DNA of 38,444 nt from Aeromonadaceae bacterium (GTDB lineage Bacteria; Pseudomonadota; Gammaproteobacteria; Enterobacterales; Aeromonadaceae), in the NCBI GenBank assembly GCA_021209335.1, contig JAJOIN010000080.1, positions 1-38,444 on the forward strand. The letters are read 5' to 3'. This document shows positions 1-8,148 of this stretch, piece by piece. Within the stretch, counting starts at the first letter, position 1. Each line of letters opens with the position of its first letter. The notes under the pieces are model-generated. The model made no database searches. It had not been told where the DNA came from and was given only the letters and a program-made list of their open reading frames with translations. The translations under genes were made by a program, and so were the position numbers.

Positions 1-114
1 GAGAAGTTGGAGTGGGCAATGGTGTATTTATCCAAAAACGGCAAAAAGAGTAGGCAGAGAAAATCCAAGCAAAACAACACGTTAGACGGTATTATTAATT
101 CGCTTGCCGCTTAA
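1..114 (+). CDS. C-terminal tail of an unidentified gene (partial)
   Basis: An open frame runs from the first base of the window to a TAA at 112-114, giving 37 residues with no start inside the window. The fragment is basic in its middle (KNGKKSRQRKSKQ) and ends in NSLAA. Its base composition is AT-richer than everything downstream. I do not recognise the family. It could be the end of a real gene that begins outside the window or a chance open frame; the clean frame and abrupt composition change slightly favour a real gene end. Confidence 0.35.
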   Translation, partial: EKLEWAMVYLSKNGKKSRQRKSKQNNTLDGIINSLAA

Positions 115-227
115 GGTTCTGTACATGAGGCATCAATAAGAGGGGTGAGCAGGCAGGCCTGACTATACTGCAACTAGTGCCGAGTGAACCACAATCCCGG
201 TCCATAGCGCCGAAAAAGGAGCCCGTC

Positions 228-836
228 ATGCCCGACCGTCTGGATGAATTGATCGCCAAGATACGCCAGTTGCAGGAGGAGATGGAGCAGGAGTTTCACC
301 TCAATCGCGAGCGTTTTCACGTCATCCTGGAGCAAAAGCGGGTGCGCTTTAGCGCCGAGGTGGCCAGCCAGCAGCGGCGCTTCAAGCTGGGGCTGGCCCG
401 TTACCTGCGGCGTGCCTCCTGGCGCGCCATGCTCACCGCCCCGATAATCTATGCCGGCATCCTGCCCATGCTGCTCTTGGATGGCTTCTTGTGGCTGTAT
501 CAGACCCTCTGTTTTCCCGTCTACGGCATTCCCAAGGTGCGCCGCGCCGACTATCTGGTGTTTGATCGCCAGGATCTGCCCTACCTGAACCTGGTTGAGA
601 AGATCAACTGCGGCTACTGCTCCTATGGCAACGGCCTGGCGGCCTATTTTCGCGAGATAGCGGCCCGCACCGAGCAGTACTGGTGCCCGATCAAGCACGC
701 CCGGCGCATACTGGCGGCCCATGAGCGCTATCCGCGCTTCTTCGAGTATGGCGATGGCGAGTCCTATCGTTTGGGCTTGCAGCGATTGCGTAAACAGATC
801 CGCGCCGGTCGGGAGGAGACGCCGCCCGCCCCTTGA
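228..836 (+). CDS. conserved membrane-anchored hypothetical protein with a CGYC motif
   Basis: A 202-aa protein. The ATG at 228 is chosen over the earlier in-frame start at 177 because AAGGAG lies 6 bases upstream (216-221). Residues ~1-45 are charged and helical (coiled-coil-like). A hydrophobic stretch at ~69-100 can form one or two membrane segments. After it comes a soluble part with a CGYC motif followed by SYGNG, and a later Cys in an aromatic context (QYWCPIKHA). Spaced Cys, Tyr and Trp suggest a small redox, metal or structural site. I cannot assign a function. It is monocistronic in appearance; a TATACT at 164-169 may be its -10 element. Confidence 0.75.
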   Translation: MPDRLDELIAKIRQLQEEMEQEFHLNRERFHVILEQKRVRFSAEVASQQRRFKLGLARYLRRASWRAMLTAPIIYAGILPMLLLDGFLWLYQTLCFPVYGIPKVRRADYLVFDRQDLPYLNLVEKINCGYCSYGNGLAAYFREIAARTEQYWCPIKHARRILAAHERYPRFFEYGDGESYRLGLQRLRKQIRAGREETPPAP

Positions 837-881
837 GCCCACCTGGGGAGCCGACTATGATGCGGCTCCTCGGAGGCGCCC

Positions 882-1418
882 ATGTTGATCCATACCCTGA
901 ACGATTCCCTCAGCCTGCACTTCTTGAAGCAAGAGGATGCGGGCGCCCTGCTGACCCTCTGCCAGGCGGAGGGCTCCAGCCTGTCGGCCTGGCTGCCCTG
1001 GGTGGCCGAGCTGAACTCGCTGGAGGCCTGTGAGCGTTACATCCAGGAGGCGCAGCTGCAGTTTGCCCAGCAGCGTGCCCTGCTGCTGGGGGTCTGCTGG
1101 CAGGGGCAGCTGGTGGGGCTGGCAGGCTTCAATGGCCTGGTGCGCAGCCTGGGCCGGGGTCGCATCGGTTACTGGCTGGCGGCACCCTATCGGGGGCGGG
1201 GCATCATGACCATGGTGGTGACCTATCTCATCCGCGAAGGGCTCGACGAGATGGGGCTGCAACGGCTGGAGGTGCATACCCACTGCGACAACGCGCCCAG
1301 CCGCGCCCTGTGTGAACGGCTGGGGCTGCTGCTGCATAGCTCCCGTGAGCCGGAGCTGGTCTGCTACCGCGCCGAGGCGGGGCGCTGGCGGGCACCCGAC
1401 CTGCTGCCGGCCCGATAA
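882..1418 (+). CDS. GNAT family N-acetyltransferase, RimL/RimJ-like
   Basis: A 178-aa GNAT protein that should transfer an acetyl group from acetyl-CoA to an amine. The layout is that of RimJ/RimL ribosomal-protein N-terminal acetyltransferases: an N-terminal strand (IHTLNDSLSLHFL), a central GRIGYWLAAPYRGRGIM segment that forms the pyrophosphate-binding loop, and a C-terminal VHTHCDNAPSRALCERLG block that matches the family N-x-x-S-x-x-x-x-E-x-x-G signature. The ATG has a GGAGG-type ribosome site ~10 bases upstream. It converges on the oxidoreductase at 1422 with a 3-base gap. The substrate is not deducible; a ribosomal protein or a small amine are both possible. Confidence 0.88.
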   Translation: MLIHTLNDSLSLHFLKQEDAGALLTLCQAEGSSLSAWLPWVAELNSLEACERYIQEAQLQFAQQRALLLGVCWQGQLVGLAGFNGLVRSLGRGRIGYWLAAPYRGRGIMTMVVTYLIREGLDEMGLQRLEVHTHCDNAPSRALCERLGLLLHSSREPELVCYRAEAGRWRAPDLLPAR

Positions 1419-1421
1419 GCC

Positions 1422-2390
1422 TCAGGTCCAGCTAAAGGGCGCGTCGCTCACCGGACTCCTGGCCTGCTGCTGGGCGCCCGCGTGCCATAGGGGCAGGAAC
1501 AGCGCCTCCATCTCATAGGCCCGCGCCAGATCGTACAGGCCTGCCGTTTGGGCCTGCTCCAGGGTCAGTTCGCCGCGCAGGTGCGCACACAGGGTGGCCA
1601 CCACCCGCTGATTGGCCCGCAGCCAGATCTGCTGTTCGGCGGGCTCGCCGGCGGTCACCGGCAGGTCGTCCACCATCAGGGGTTCCATCCACCAGCCGCG
1701 GCTGGGGCGAAAGCCGCCGCGCAGCTGGCAGCTGTCCTGCTGGCCCACCAGGGTGAGATCAAAGTGCAGGCCCGGCTTGGGCCAATCACACAGCATGATG
1801 TCCAGCAGGGCATCGTCCACCCGCATCTGCACCGTCAGGTTGTTGCCGCCGGCAAAGCGCACCCCTAGCCACTCAAAGCGGGTAAACAGGCTGTAGAGCA
1901 GGGAGAAGGGGTGCACCACATCTTCCAAGAACCACTCCACCGGGGTCTTGGCGTAGGGCAGGTTGACCCCCACCACCAGGGTGGCGCGGGTCAGGGGACC
2001 CAGTTCACCCGAGCGTACCCGTTGGGCGATGGCCTGGGCACCGTCCAAGAAGGGAAAGGGATAGCTGATGAAGCGGCCGGCCCGCGGCAGGGCGGCGAAC
2101 TGGGCCTGGTTGTCCGGCATTAGCCCCAGGGGTTTTTCACATAACACATAGGGGTTGGTGAGATCCTGCAGGTAACCCAGGTGGCTGGCGGTGGGGGTGG
2201 CGATGGTCACCAGATCTGCCTGGGCCAGCAGGCCAGGATCCGTGCCGTGACAGGGGATGGCCTCCTCGGCGGCGATGCGCGCCACCAGCTCGGCATCGTG
2301 GGCCAGCAAGGTGGTGACCTCGCAACCGGCCTGGCGCAGGGCGCCCACATGAACTCTTCCCCAGTTGGTACCTATGACAGCGGCTTTCAT
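1422..2390 (-). CDS. Gfo/Idh/MocA family NAD(P)-dependent oxidoreductase
   Basis: A 322-aa protein. The start is placed at 2390 because the product then opens directly with the Rossmann strand MKAAVIG and AGGAG lies 9 bases upstream; the upstream in-frame extension looks non-coding. The N-terminal nucleotide-binding domain has GTNWGRVH, where the second Gly of the usual GxGxxG is an Asn. The family hallmark EKP is at residues 85-87 (CEKPLG). The C-terminal half is the family's dimerisation and substrate domain. It should oxidise or reduce a sugar-like or cyclic alcohol substrate, which cannot be named. It is divergent from the carbonic anhydrase gene and not in an operon. Confidence 0.85.
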   Translation of the reverse strand: MKAAVIGTNWGRVHVGALRQAGCEVTTLLAHDAELVARIAAEEAIPCHGTDPGLLAQADLVTIATPTASHLGYLQDLTNPYVLCEKPLGLMPDNQAQFAALPRAGRFISYPFPFLDGAQAIAQRVRSGELGPLTRATLVVGVNLPYAKTPVEWFLEDVVHPFSLLYSLFTRFEWLGVRFAGGNNLTVQMRVDDALLDIMLCDWPKPGLHFDLTLVGQQDSCQLRGGFRPSRGWWMEPLMVDDLPVTAGEPAEQQIWLRANQRVVATLCAHLRGELTLEQAQTAGLYDLARAYEMEALFLPLWHAGAQQQARSPVSDAPFSWT

Positions 2391-2574
2391 GGCCGGACTC
2401 CTGTTGCCATTGCAAAGCGCCCACCTTAGGCAAAGCCTCGCCGTTGAACAAGCCGGCGGTCCTGTGAATTTGGGGTCTGATTGACGCCGCTCAAGATTTG
2501 ACGATGGCAAGGGCGCTAGATTGCCAGCCGTTTTCCATGTGACCCTCATCACACTCATCAAGGACGTACAAACC

Positions 2575-3312
2575 ATGACCAAGCAAACCTGCCTTGCCCT
2601 GCTTCCCCTGCTGTTTAGCGGTTCCCTGTTGGCTCAAGCGGATGTTCATTGGGGTTACTCCGGCGCCCAGGGGCCGGAACACTGGGGGGCGTTAGCACCG
2701 GAATTTGCCCTGTGTGCCAGTGGCAAGCACCAGACGCCCATCGATATCCAGGGTGCCTATGACACCCGGCTGGCGCCACTGGCTCCCGCCTATCAGGCCG
2801 GTGGTAACGAGATCCTCAACAATGGCCATACGGTGCAGGTGAACTATGCCGCCGGCAGCCAGGTGCACCTGGATTCGGCTGATTTCATGCTCAAGCAGTT
2901 CCACTTCCATGCCCCCAGCGAGAACTACATCGACGGCCACCAATACCCCATGGAGATCCACCTGGTGCATGCCGACGCCCAGGGCAACCTGGCGGTGTTG
3001 GGGCTGATGGTGGAAGAGGGGGCGGCCAACCCGCTGCTGGATACCCTGTGGGCGGCCATGCCGCAGCAGGCCGGGGAGCATCAGGTGCTGGCGACCCCGG
3101 TGAACGTGGCAGATCTGTTGCCCCAGCGTCGGGACTACTACCGCTTTGCCGGCTCCTTGACCACGCCGCCCTGCTCCGAAGGGGTACGCTGGCTGGTGCT
3201 CAAGCACCCCATCCAGGCCTCCAAGGCGCAGATTGCCCGTTTTGCCGCCGTGATGGGTCACCCCAACAATCGGCCCTTGCAGGCCATCAACGCCCGGGTG
3301 CTGGTGGACTAA
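2575..3312 (+). CDS. periplasmic alpha-class carbonic anhydrase
   Basis: A 245-aa secreted enzyme that interconverts CO2 and bicarbonate in the periplasm. The ATG at 2575 starts a typical Sec signal peptide (MTKQTCLALLPLLFSGSLLA), with cleavage near residue 20-22. The mature part begins with HWGYSG. Zinc ligands are visible as H110 and H112 in QFHFHAPSE and H129 in EIHLVH. The C-terminal block LTTPPCSEGVRW and an earlier Cys (C47) supply the conserved disulfide. Length matches bacterial alpha enzymes. Its stop codon overlaps by two bases the stop codon of the convergent adenylyltransferase gene. Confidence 0.95.
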   Translation: MTKQTCLALLPLLFSGSLLAQADVHWGYSGAQGPEHWGALAPEFALCASGKHQTPIDIQGAYDTRLAPLAPAYQAGGNEILNNGHTVQVNYAAGSQVHLDSADFMLKQFHFHAPSENYIDGHQYPMEIHLVHADAQGNLAVLGLMVEEGAANPLLDTLWAAMPQQAGEHQVLATPVNVADLLPQRRDYYRFAGSLTTPPCSEGVRWLVLKHPIQASKAQIARFAAVMGHPNNRPLQAINARVLVD

Positions 3313-3869
3313 CCCGCCCTGTAGAGGGGGTGGTCCGCCAGATAGCGGGCCACCCCGGGGGTGGTGAACCCGTCGATGGGTTCACCGGCTTGCAAGGCGG
3401 CCCGCAGGGTCGTGCTGCGCACCGCCAGCCGCTGCTGGGCGAAGAAACAGGCCCAGCGGGCCTGGATCTCGGCGGCGCGGTGAAACTGCGCGAAGGCCGC
3501 CTGGTTGTCCGGCCCCAGCACCAGCAGCAAGCGGCTGTTGGCCGGTTTGTGCCGCTCCAGGTACTCCAGCAGATCGATGCTGTAGACGGGGCCGCCACTG
3601 GCTATGTATTGCTCCACCGCCTGCATGCTCAGCTTGGGGTTGTGCAGGTCGGCCACAAAGGCCGCCAGCATGGCGCAGCGTTCGGCATAGGGGGCCATGG
3701 CCTTGCCCCAGGCGTGGGCAAAGGCCGGCACCAGCCAGATGGCATCGGCCACGGACTCCAGCTGGGCGATGACGTCGGCATGGCCTAGGGTGGGCGGATT
3801 GAAGGCCGAGCCCATGACGGCGATGATCTGCGCCTTGGGGGCTGAGCCAGTGGGCTGGGTGTTGTGCAT
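3309..3869 (-). CDS. NadD-like nicotinate/nicotinamide nucleotide adenylyltransferase
   Basis: A 186-aa nucleotidyltransferase of the cytidylyltransferase-like superfamily. GSAFNPPTLGH is the nucleotide-binding (H/T)xGH loop region, and RSTTLRAAL near the C-terminus corresponds to the ISxTxxR motif. The predicted reaction is adenylyl transfer from ATP to nicotinate (or nicotinamide) mononucleotide, the step between PncB and NadE. It lies back to back with pncB-nadE, which supports this role. The housekeeping nadD is usually elsewhere (near holA in relatives), so this is probably a second, salvage-dedicated copy; that is inference. The ATG has AGGAGA 8 bases upstream. Confidence 0.85.
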   Translation of the reverse strand: MHNTQPTGSAPKAQIIAVMGSAFNPPTLGHADVIAQLESVADAIWLVPAFAHAWGKAMAPYAERCAMLAAFVADLHNPKLSMQAVEQYIASGGPVYSIDLLEYLERHKPANSRLLLVLGPDNQAAFAQFHRAAEIQARWACFFAQQRLAVRSTTLRAALQAGEPIDGFTTPGVARYLADHPLYRAG

Positions 3870-3975
3870 ATGCGCTCGTCTCCTGTGGTCGCTCAGGGTA
3901 CTGGAAAGCGCCCACGGGGTGAAGTCCGTCGGCTGTCGCCCTGCCGGGGCGTATCATGGTATTCTGCGCCCATCA

Positions 3976-3999
3976 GGGACCGCCCGGTCCCGTTTTTTT
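3976..3999 (+). terminator. terminator-like leader hairpin in front of pncB
   Basis: GGGACCG (3976-3982) pairs with CGGTCCC (3985-3991) and is followed by G and seven T residues (3993-3999). No plus-strand gene ends nearby: the preceding gene is on the minus strand. The hairpin sits only 12 bases before the pncB ATG. The right arm overlaps an alternative short stem, CCCG (3989-3992) with CGGG (4000-4003), whose right side forms part of the pncB ribosome site. A -10-like TATTCT occurs at 3959-3964. This looks like an attenuator; the ligand or signal is unknown. Confidence 0.55.
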
Positions 4000-4010
4000 C
4001 GGGAGCAGGC

Positions 4011-5240
4011 ATGTCGGATCACCCCTGTATCCAGAGTCTCATCGACACCGATTTTTACAAGCTGACCATGCAGCAGGCCTACCTGCATCAGCTGCCCCAG
4101 GCCGAGGGGGAGTGGGCCTTTCATTGCCGCAGCGACGAGGATCTCACCCCCTACCTGCCGGCCTTGCGGGCCCACCTGCAGGACTTGGCCGCCCTGAGGC
4201 TGACCGAGGCGGAGACCGCCTGGCTCAAGACCCAGGCGCCGTACCTGTCGGAGGACTATCTGGCCTTCTTGCGCCACTACCGGTTTGATCCCCAGCGGCT
4301 GCAGCTGTCTGTCCGGGGTGATCGGCTGCTGATCCGGGCCAAGGGGCCGCAGCTGCTGGTCTCGCCCCTGGAAGTTCCTGTGCTGGCTACCCTGAGCGAG
4401 GTGCGCAACCGCGCCTGCTATCCGAGCCTGGACGAGGATCAGATCCTGGCCGCCACCGATGCCAAAATCGCCCAGCTCAAACGGCTGGCCAGCCAGCATG
4501 ACTTGAGCGGCTTTCGCTTCTCCGACTTCGGCACCCGCCGGCGCTTCAGCTTTGCCGCCCAGCAAAGGGTGGTGGCGCGGCTGGCCGAGGCCCTGCCGCA
4601 GCACTTTGTCGGCACCAGCAACCCCCATCTGGCCCGTCAGTTTGGCCTGCCCTGCGTGGGCACCATGGCCCACGAATGGCTGCAGACCCACCAGGGGCTG
4701 GGGTACCGGTTGGAAGAGAGCCAGAAGGCGGCGCTGGAGAACTGGATCCGCGAATACCAGGGTGTGCTGGGGGTGGCCCTCACCGACGTCATCGGCGTGG
4801 ATGCCTTCTGCCGGGATCTGGACTTCACCCTGGCCCAGCGTTACGACGGCTTCCGCCACGACAGCGGCGATCCCATCGCCTGGGGCGAGAAGATCCTGGC
4901 CCGGTTGGCGGAGCTGGACGTGGACGCCGCCGGCAAGACGCTGGTGTTCTCCGACGGGCTGGACTTTGCCCGCGCCGTGGCCATCTATTGTCACTTTCAG
5001 GGCCGGGTGAAACTCTCCTTTGGCATCGGCACCTGGCTGATGGGGGACTTTGCCGTCAACCGGCCCCTCAACATGGTGATGAAGCTGGTGCGCCTGGGGG
5101 GCCAGCCGGTGGCCAAGATCTCCGACTCGCCGGGCAAGACCCTGTGCCGGGATCTGGATTTTTTGAACAATCTCATGGACGTGTTTGCCGTATCGGCCAG
5201 CACACGGGACACAGTACTGGCCAATCTGGCAGGCCGGTAA
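4011..5240 (+). CDS. pncB: nicotinate phosphoribosyltransferase
   Basis: A 409-aa enzyme (E. coli PncB is ~400 aa) that makes nicotinate mononucleotide from nicotinate and PRPP with ATP hydrolysis, in the Preiss-Handler NAD salvage route. The N-terminus LIDTDFYKLTMQQA is the family opening. The phosphorylatable histidine is in GTMAHEW (H221). Phosphate- and PRPP-binding segments are seen as FRHDSGDP and FSDGLDF. The ATG at 4011 is preceded by GGGAGCAGG. Upstream in-frame sequence to 3864 spans the leader hairpin and is excluded. Twelve bases separate it from nadE, so the two form an operon. Confidence 0.96.
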   Translation: MSDHPCIQSLIDTDFYKLTMQQAYLHQLPQAEGEWAFHCRSDEDLTPYLPALRAHLQDLAALRLTEAETAWLKTQAPYLSEDYLAFLRHYRFDPQRLQLSVRGDRLLIRAKGPQLLVSPLEVPVLATLSEVRNRACYPSLDEDQILAATDAKIAQLKRLASQHDLSGFRFSDFGTRRRFSFAAQQRVVARLAEALPQHFVGTSNPHLARQFGLPCVGTMAHEWLQTHQGLGYRLEESQKAALENWIREYQGVLGVALTDVIGVDAFCRDLDFTLAQRYDGFRHDSGDPIAWGEKILARLAELDVDAAGKTLVFSDGLDFARAVAIYCHFQGRVKLSFGIGTWLMGDFAVNRPLNMVMKLVRLGGQPVAKISDSPGKTLCRDLDFLNNLMDVFAVSASTRDTVLANLAGR

Positions 5241-5252
5241 TCGAGGAAGACT

Positions 5253-7315
5253 ATGCGCCATACCCTGACACTGGCTACCGCCTGTATCAACACCACCCCC
5301 CTGGATATCGACGGCAACCTGGGCCTGATGCGTGAAGCCATCGCCGAGGCCAAGGCGCAGCAGGCCGATCTGCTGCTGATGCCCGAGCTGTCGCTGACGG
5401 GCTACGGCTGTGAGGACATGTTCTTCGCCGCCGACTGGCTCGAAGGGGTACCGGAGGATCTGCTGACCTTAAGCCGCAGCGTGCCGGGAGAGATGCTGGT
5501 GGCGGTGGGCTTCCCGCTGCTCATCTCCGGCGGACAGCTTTACAACGCCGTGGCCCTGCTGGCCAGCAACCGCATCCTGGGGGTGGTGTGCAAGCAGCAC
5601 CTGGCCCGCAACGGCATCCACTATGAGCCGCGTTGGTTCACCCCCTGGCCCGCCGGGCAGGTGGTGCAGCTGACCCTGGCCGGCCAGCGCGTGCCGGTGG
5701 GGGATCTGGTGTTCGACGTGCAGGGCGTGCGCCTGGGCTTTGAGATCTGCGAGGACTCCTGGGTGGCGGCCCGACCGGGGCGCAAGCTCTATGAGCGGCA
5801 GGTGGACGTGATCCTCAATCCCTCCGCCAGCCACTTCGCCCTGGGCAAGCAGCAGGCCCGCCGCCACTTCGTGCTGGAAGGCTCCCGGGCCTGTGGCGCC
5901 GTCTACGCCTACACCAACCTGCTGGGCTGCGAGGCGGGGCGTGCCGTGTATGACGGCGATGCCATGATTGCCAGCAACGGCGAGCTGGTGCTGGCCACCG
6001 ATCGGCTGAGCTTTGCCCCCTGGCAGGTGCACAGCGCCTGTGTGGATCTGGCGGTGAACCGCGCCCAGCGGCTGCTGAGCTCCCAGGCCATGCAACCGGC
6101 CTGTGACGAGGCCAATGGCATCCACCCGGTGGAGTTTGTCTGGGCGCCTGAGCGCCATCTGCAGCCCCTGAGCCAAGCCTGTCAGGTGGCGGTGGAGGAT
6201 GCCCATGAGGTGGCTTGCCGCGCCGTGGCCCTGGGGCTGTGGGATTGGCAGCGTAAGACCTACACCGGCGGCTACGCGCTGAGCCTCTCCGGTGGCGCCG
6301 ACTCCGCCCTGTGCGGTGCCCTGGTCTACTTTGCCCAGCTGCAGGCGCTGCTGAGCCTAGGGGAGGCCGCCTATGCCGCCACCCTGGCCCGGGGCGCATC
6401 CAGGTGCCGGCCCGGGCGGCCGGCCAATCCCAGCTGGACTGGCTCAACCAGGCGGTGATGCCCCAGGTGCTGTGCACCGTCTATCAGGGGTCGGACTTTA
6501 GCGGCTCCGTCACCCGCAGTGCCGCCGCGGGGTTGGCGGCGGCGGTGGGGGCGGCCCATTATGACTGGTCCATCAGCGAGCTGGTGGCGGGGTATCTGAA
6601 GCTCATCAACGATCTGACGCCGGACGATCCGCTCAACTGGCAGCGTGATGACTTGGCGCTGCAGAACATTCAGGCCCGGGTGCGGGCACCTGGGGTCTGG
6701 CTGCTGGCCAACCGCTACAACAAGTTGCTCATCGCCACCTCCAACCTGTCGGAGGCCAGCGTTGGCTACTGCACCATGGACGGCGATACCTCGGGGGTGC
6801 TGTCGCCCATCGGCGGGATCAGCAAGTCCCGGGTGCTGGAGATCAACCGCTACATACTGGAGCAGGGCATACCGCTGCAGGATGGGCAGGCCCTGGGGCT
6901 TGAGCGCTGGCGTCTGCCGGCCATGGCGGCCATCGTCCATCAGGCCCCCACCGCCGAGCTGCGGCCGGTGGAGCAGACCGACGAGGGGGATCTGATGCCC
7001 TTCGTGGTGCTGGACACCATCAGGCGCCTCTCCCAGACCCGCCACGTGACCCCCAAGGGGGTGTTGCAGATCCTGCTGCGCACCCCCAGCATGCAGGCTC
7101 ACGGCGTCGGCCAGCTGGCGGCCTGGATAGAGCGCTACTATGGCCTCTACTGTCGCAACCAGTGGAAACGGGAGCGGATCGCGGTGAGCTTCCATATCGA
7201 GTCCGACAGTGCCGATCCCAAGACCTACCGCCGCTTCCCGGTGCTCTCCAGCCAGCTCAAACGGGAGCTGGCCCAGATGCGCGCCTTCGCCGACAGCCTG
7301 GCGTCCGGCCACTGA
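5253..7315 (+). pseudogene. nadE: glutamine-dependent NAD+ synthetase, frameshifted
   Basis: The final step of NAD synthesis: amidation of deamido-NAD with ammonia released from glutamine. The N-terminal nitrilase-type amidase has its triad at E45 (MPELSLTGY), K114 (CKQHLARNG) and C166 (EICEDSW). The synthetase P-loop SGGADS is at 346-351. The frame breaks near 6391-6394: the first frame ends at 6458, and the homologous sequence (RIQVPARAAGQ, then LIATSNLSEASVGY) continues in the -1 frame to 7315. One extra G in the GGGG run restores a continuous 687-aa protein, the normal family length. Either a sequencing error or a real recent mutation; both halves look under selection. AGGAAG precedes the ATG. 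Confidence 0.9.
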
Positions 7316-7332
7316 CCCGCCGGCATCAAACT

Positions 7333-7365
7333 GGATCGGGTCGGCAGTTTTTGCCGATCCGAACC
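7333..7365. terminator. long hairpin after nadE, possible terminator
   Basis: A near-perfect inverted repeat of 14 pairs (GGATCGGGTCGGCA at 7333-7346 against 7352-7365) with one A:A mismatch, one G:U pair and a GTTTT loop. It lies 17 bases after the nadE stop codon. There is no T tract after it on either strand, so it may be a weak terminator or an mRNA 3' end stabiliser. Confidence 0.4.
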
Positions 7366-7480
7366 ACTCAAACACATAAAACGGTTGATTCGCGGCACAA
7401 AATCGCTAGCCTCTTGCCTCTTATATGCCGGTTGGCTCAGCATTGGTGCCGAGCGGAGCCGGCCGCCGCGGAGAGGTTAG

Positions 7481-8077
7481 ATGAACAGACTGAGCTTTGC
7501 CGATATCACCTATCATCCGGGTGCCGAGCGCTGGTTTACCGATGAGCAGGGGCAGGCCTGCCTGATCCGGCCGTTGCGCCCGCACGACGGGCCGGCGCTG
7601 ACCGCCCTGCTCACCGGCCTGAGTGACGCCAGTCGCCAGCAGTTTGGCCCCCATCCTCTGGATGGGGCCACCGCCCACGCCCTGTGTGCCAATCTGGATC
7701 CCCACCAGTCGCTGCATCTGGTGATGGTGGCACCGGATGGCCATTTCCTGGCCTATCTGGTGCTGCGCATGACCTTGGCCGATTACGAGCTGGAGCGCTT
7801 CTTGCGCTATAGCCTGGATCTGGCGGACGTGCCGGCGGCCAGTCTGGCGCCCGTGGTGGCCGAAGGTCATCAGAGCCGGGGTTATGGCAAGCAGCTGCTG
7901 CGCTATGGCGTGGACTTGTGCCGCGCCCTGGGCCGCCAGGCCATCATACTGATGGGCGGCGTGCAGATGCAAAACCAGCGGGCGGTACGCTTCTATCTGG
8001 GGGCGGGCTTCCGCCGCCTGGGGGGCTTCGAGTACCCGGCCGGGCAACGCAATGACGACATGATCCGCTGGCTGTAA
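7481..8077 (+). CDS. GNAT family N-acetyltransferase
   Basis: A 198-aa single-domain GNAT protein. The acetyl-CoA pyrophosphate loop is HQSRGYGKQLL (R/Q-x-x-G-x-G/A pattern). It is followed by the helix-strand pair and the C-terminal NQRAVRFYLGAGF block that shapes the acceptor site. N-terminal residues ~1-25 precede the domain proper (CLIRPLRPHDGPAL). The substrate is not predictable. The ATG at 7481 has GAGAGG upstream. The gene stands alone and ends before a strong bidirectional terminator. Confidence 0.85.
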   Translation: MNRLSFADITYHPGAERWFTDEQGQACLIRPLRPHDGPALTALLTGLSDASRQQFGPHPLDGATAHALCANLDPHQSLHLVMVAPDGHFLAYLVLRMTLADYELERFLRYSLDLADVPAASLAPVVAEGHQSRGYGKQLLRYGVDLCRALGRQAIILMGGVQMQNQRAVRFYLGAGFRRLGGFEYPAGQRNDDMIRWL

Positions 8078-8105
8078 CGCAGCTCAGCGAGCGAAGACAC
8101 AAGAA

Positions 8106-8131
8106 AGACGGGGCGCCAAGGCGCCCCGTCT
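8106..8131. terminator. bidirectional Rho-independent terminator
   Basis: A perfect 12-bp inverted repeat AGACGGGGCGCC / GGCGCCCCGTCT with a nominal AA loop. Read on the minus strand the stem is followed by TTCTTGTGT, a usable T-rich tract, so it should terminate sbcB. On the plus strand it is followed by GTTTA and could end the acetyltransferase transcript. Confidence 0.85.
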
Positions 8132-8148
8132 GTTTATGGGCGTAACGC

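Noticed and set aside
2391-2574. Regulatory motif between the oxidoreductase and carbonic anhydrase genes
   Set aside because: TTGACG-like hexamers occur twice but without a properly spaced -10; no dyad stands out.
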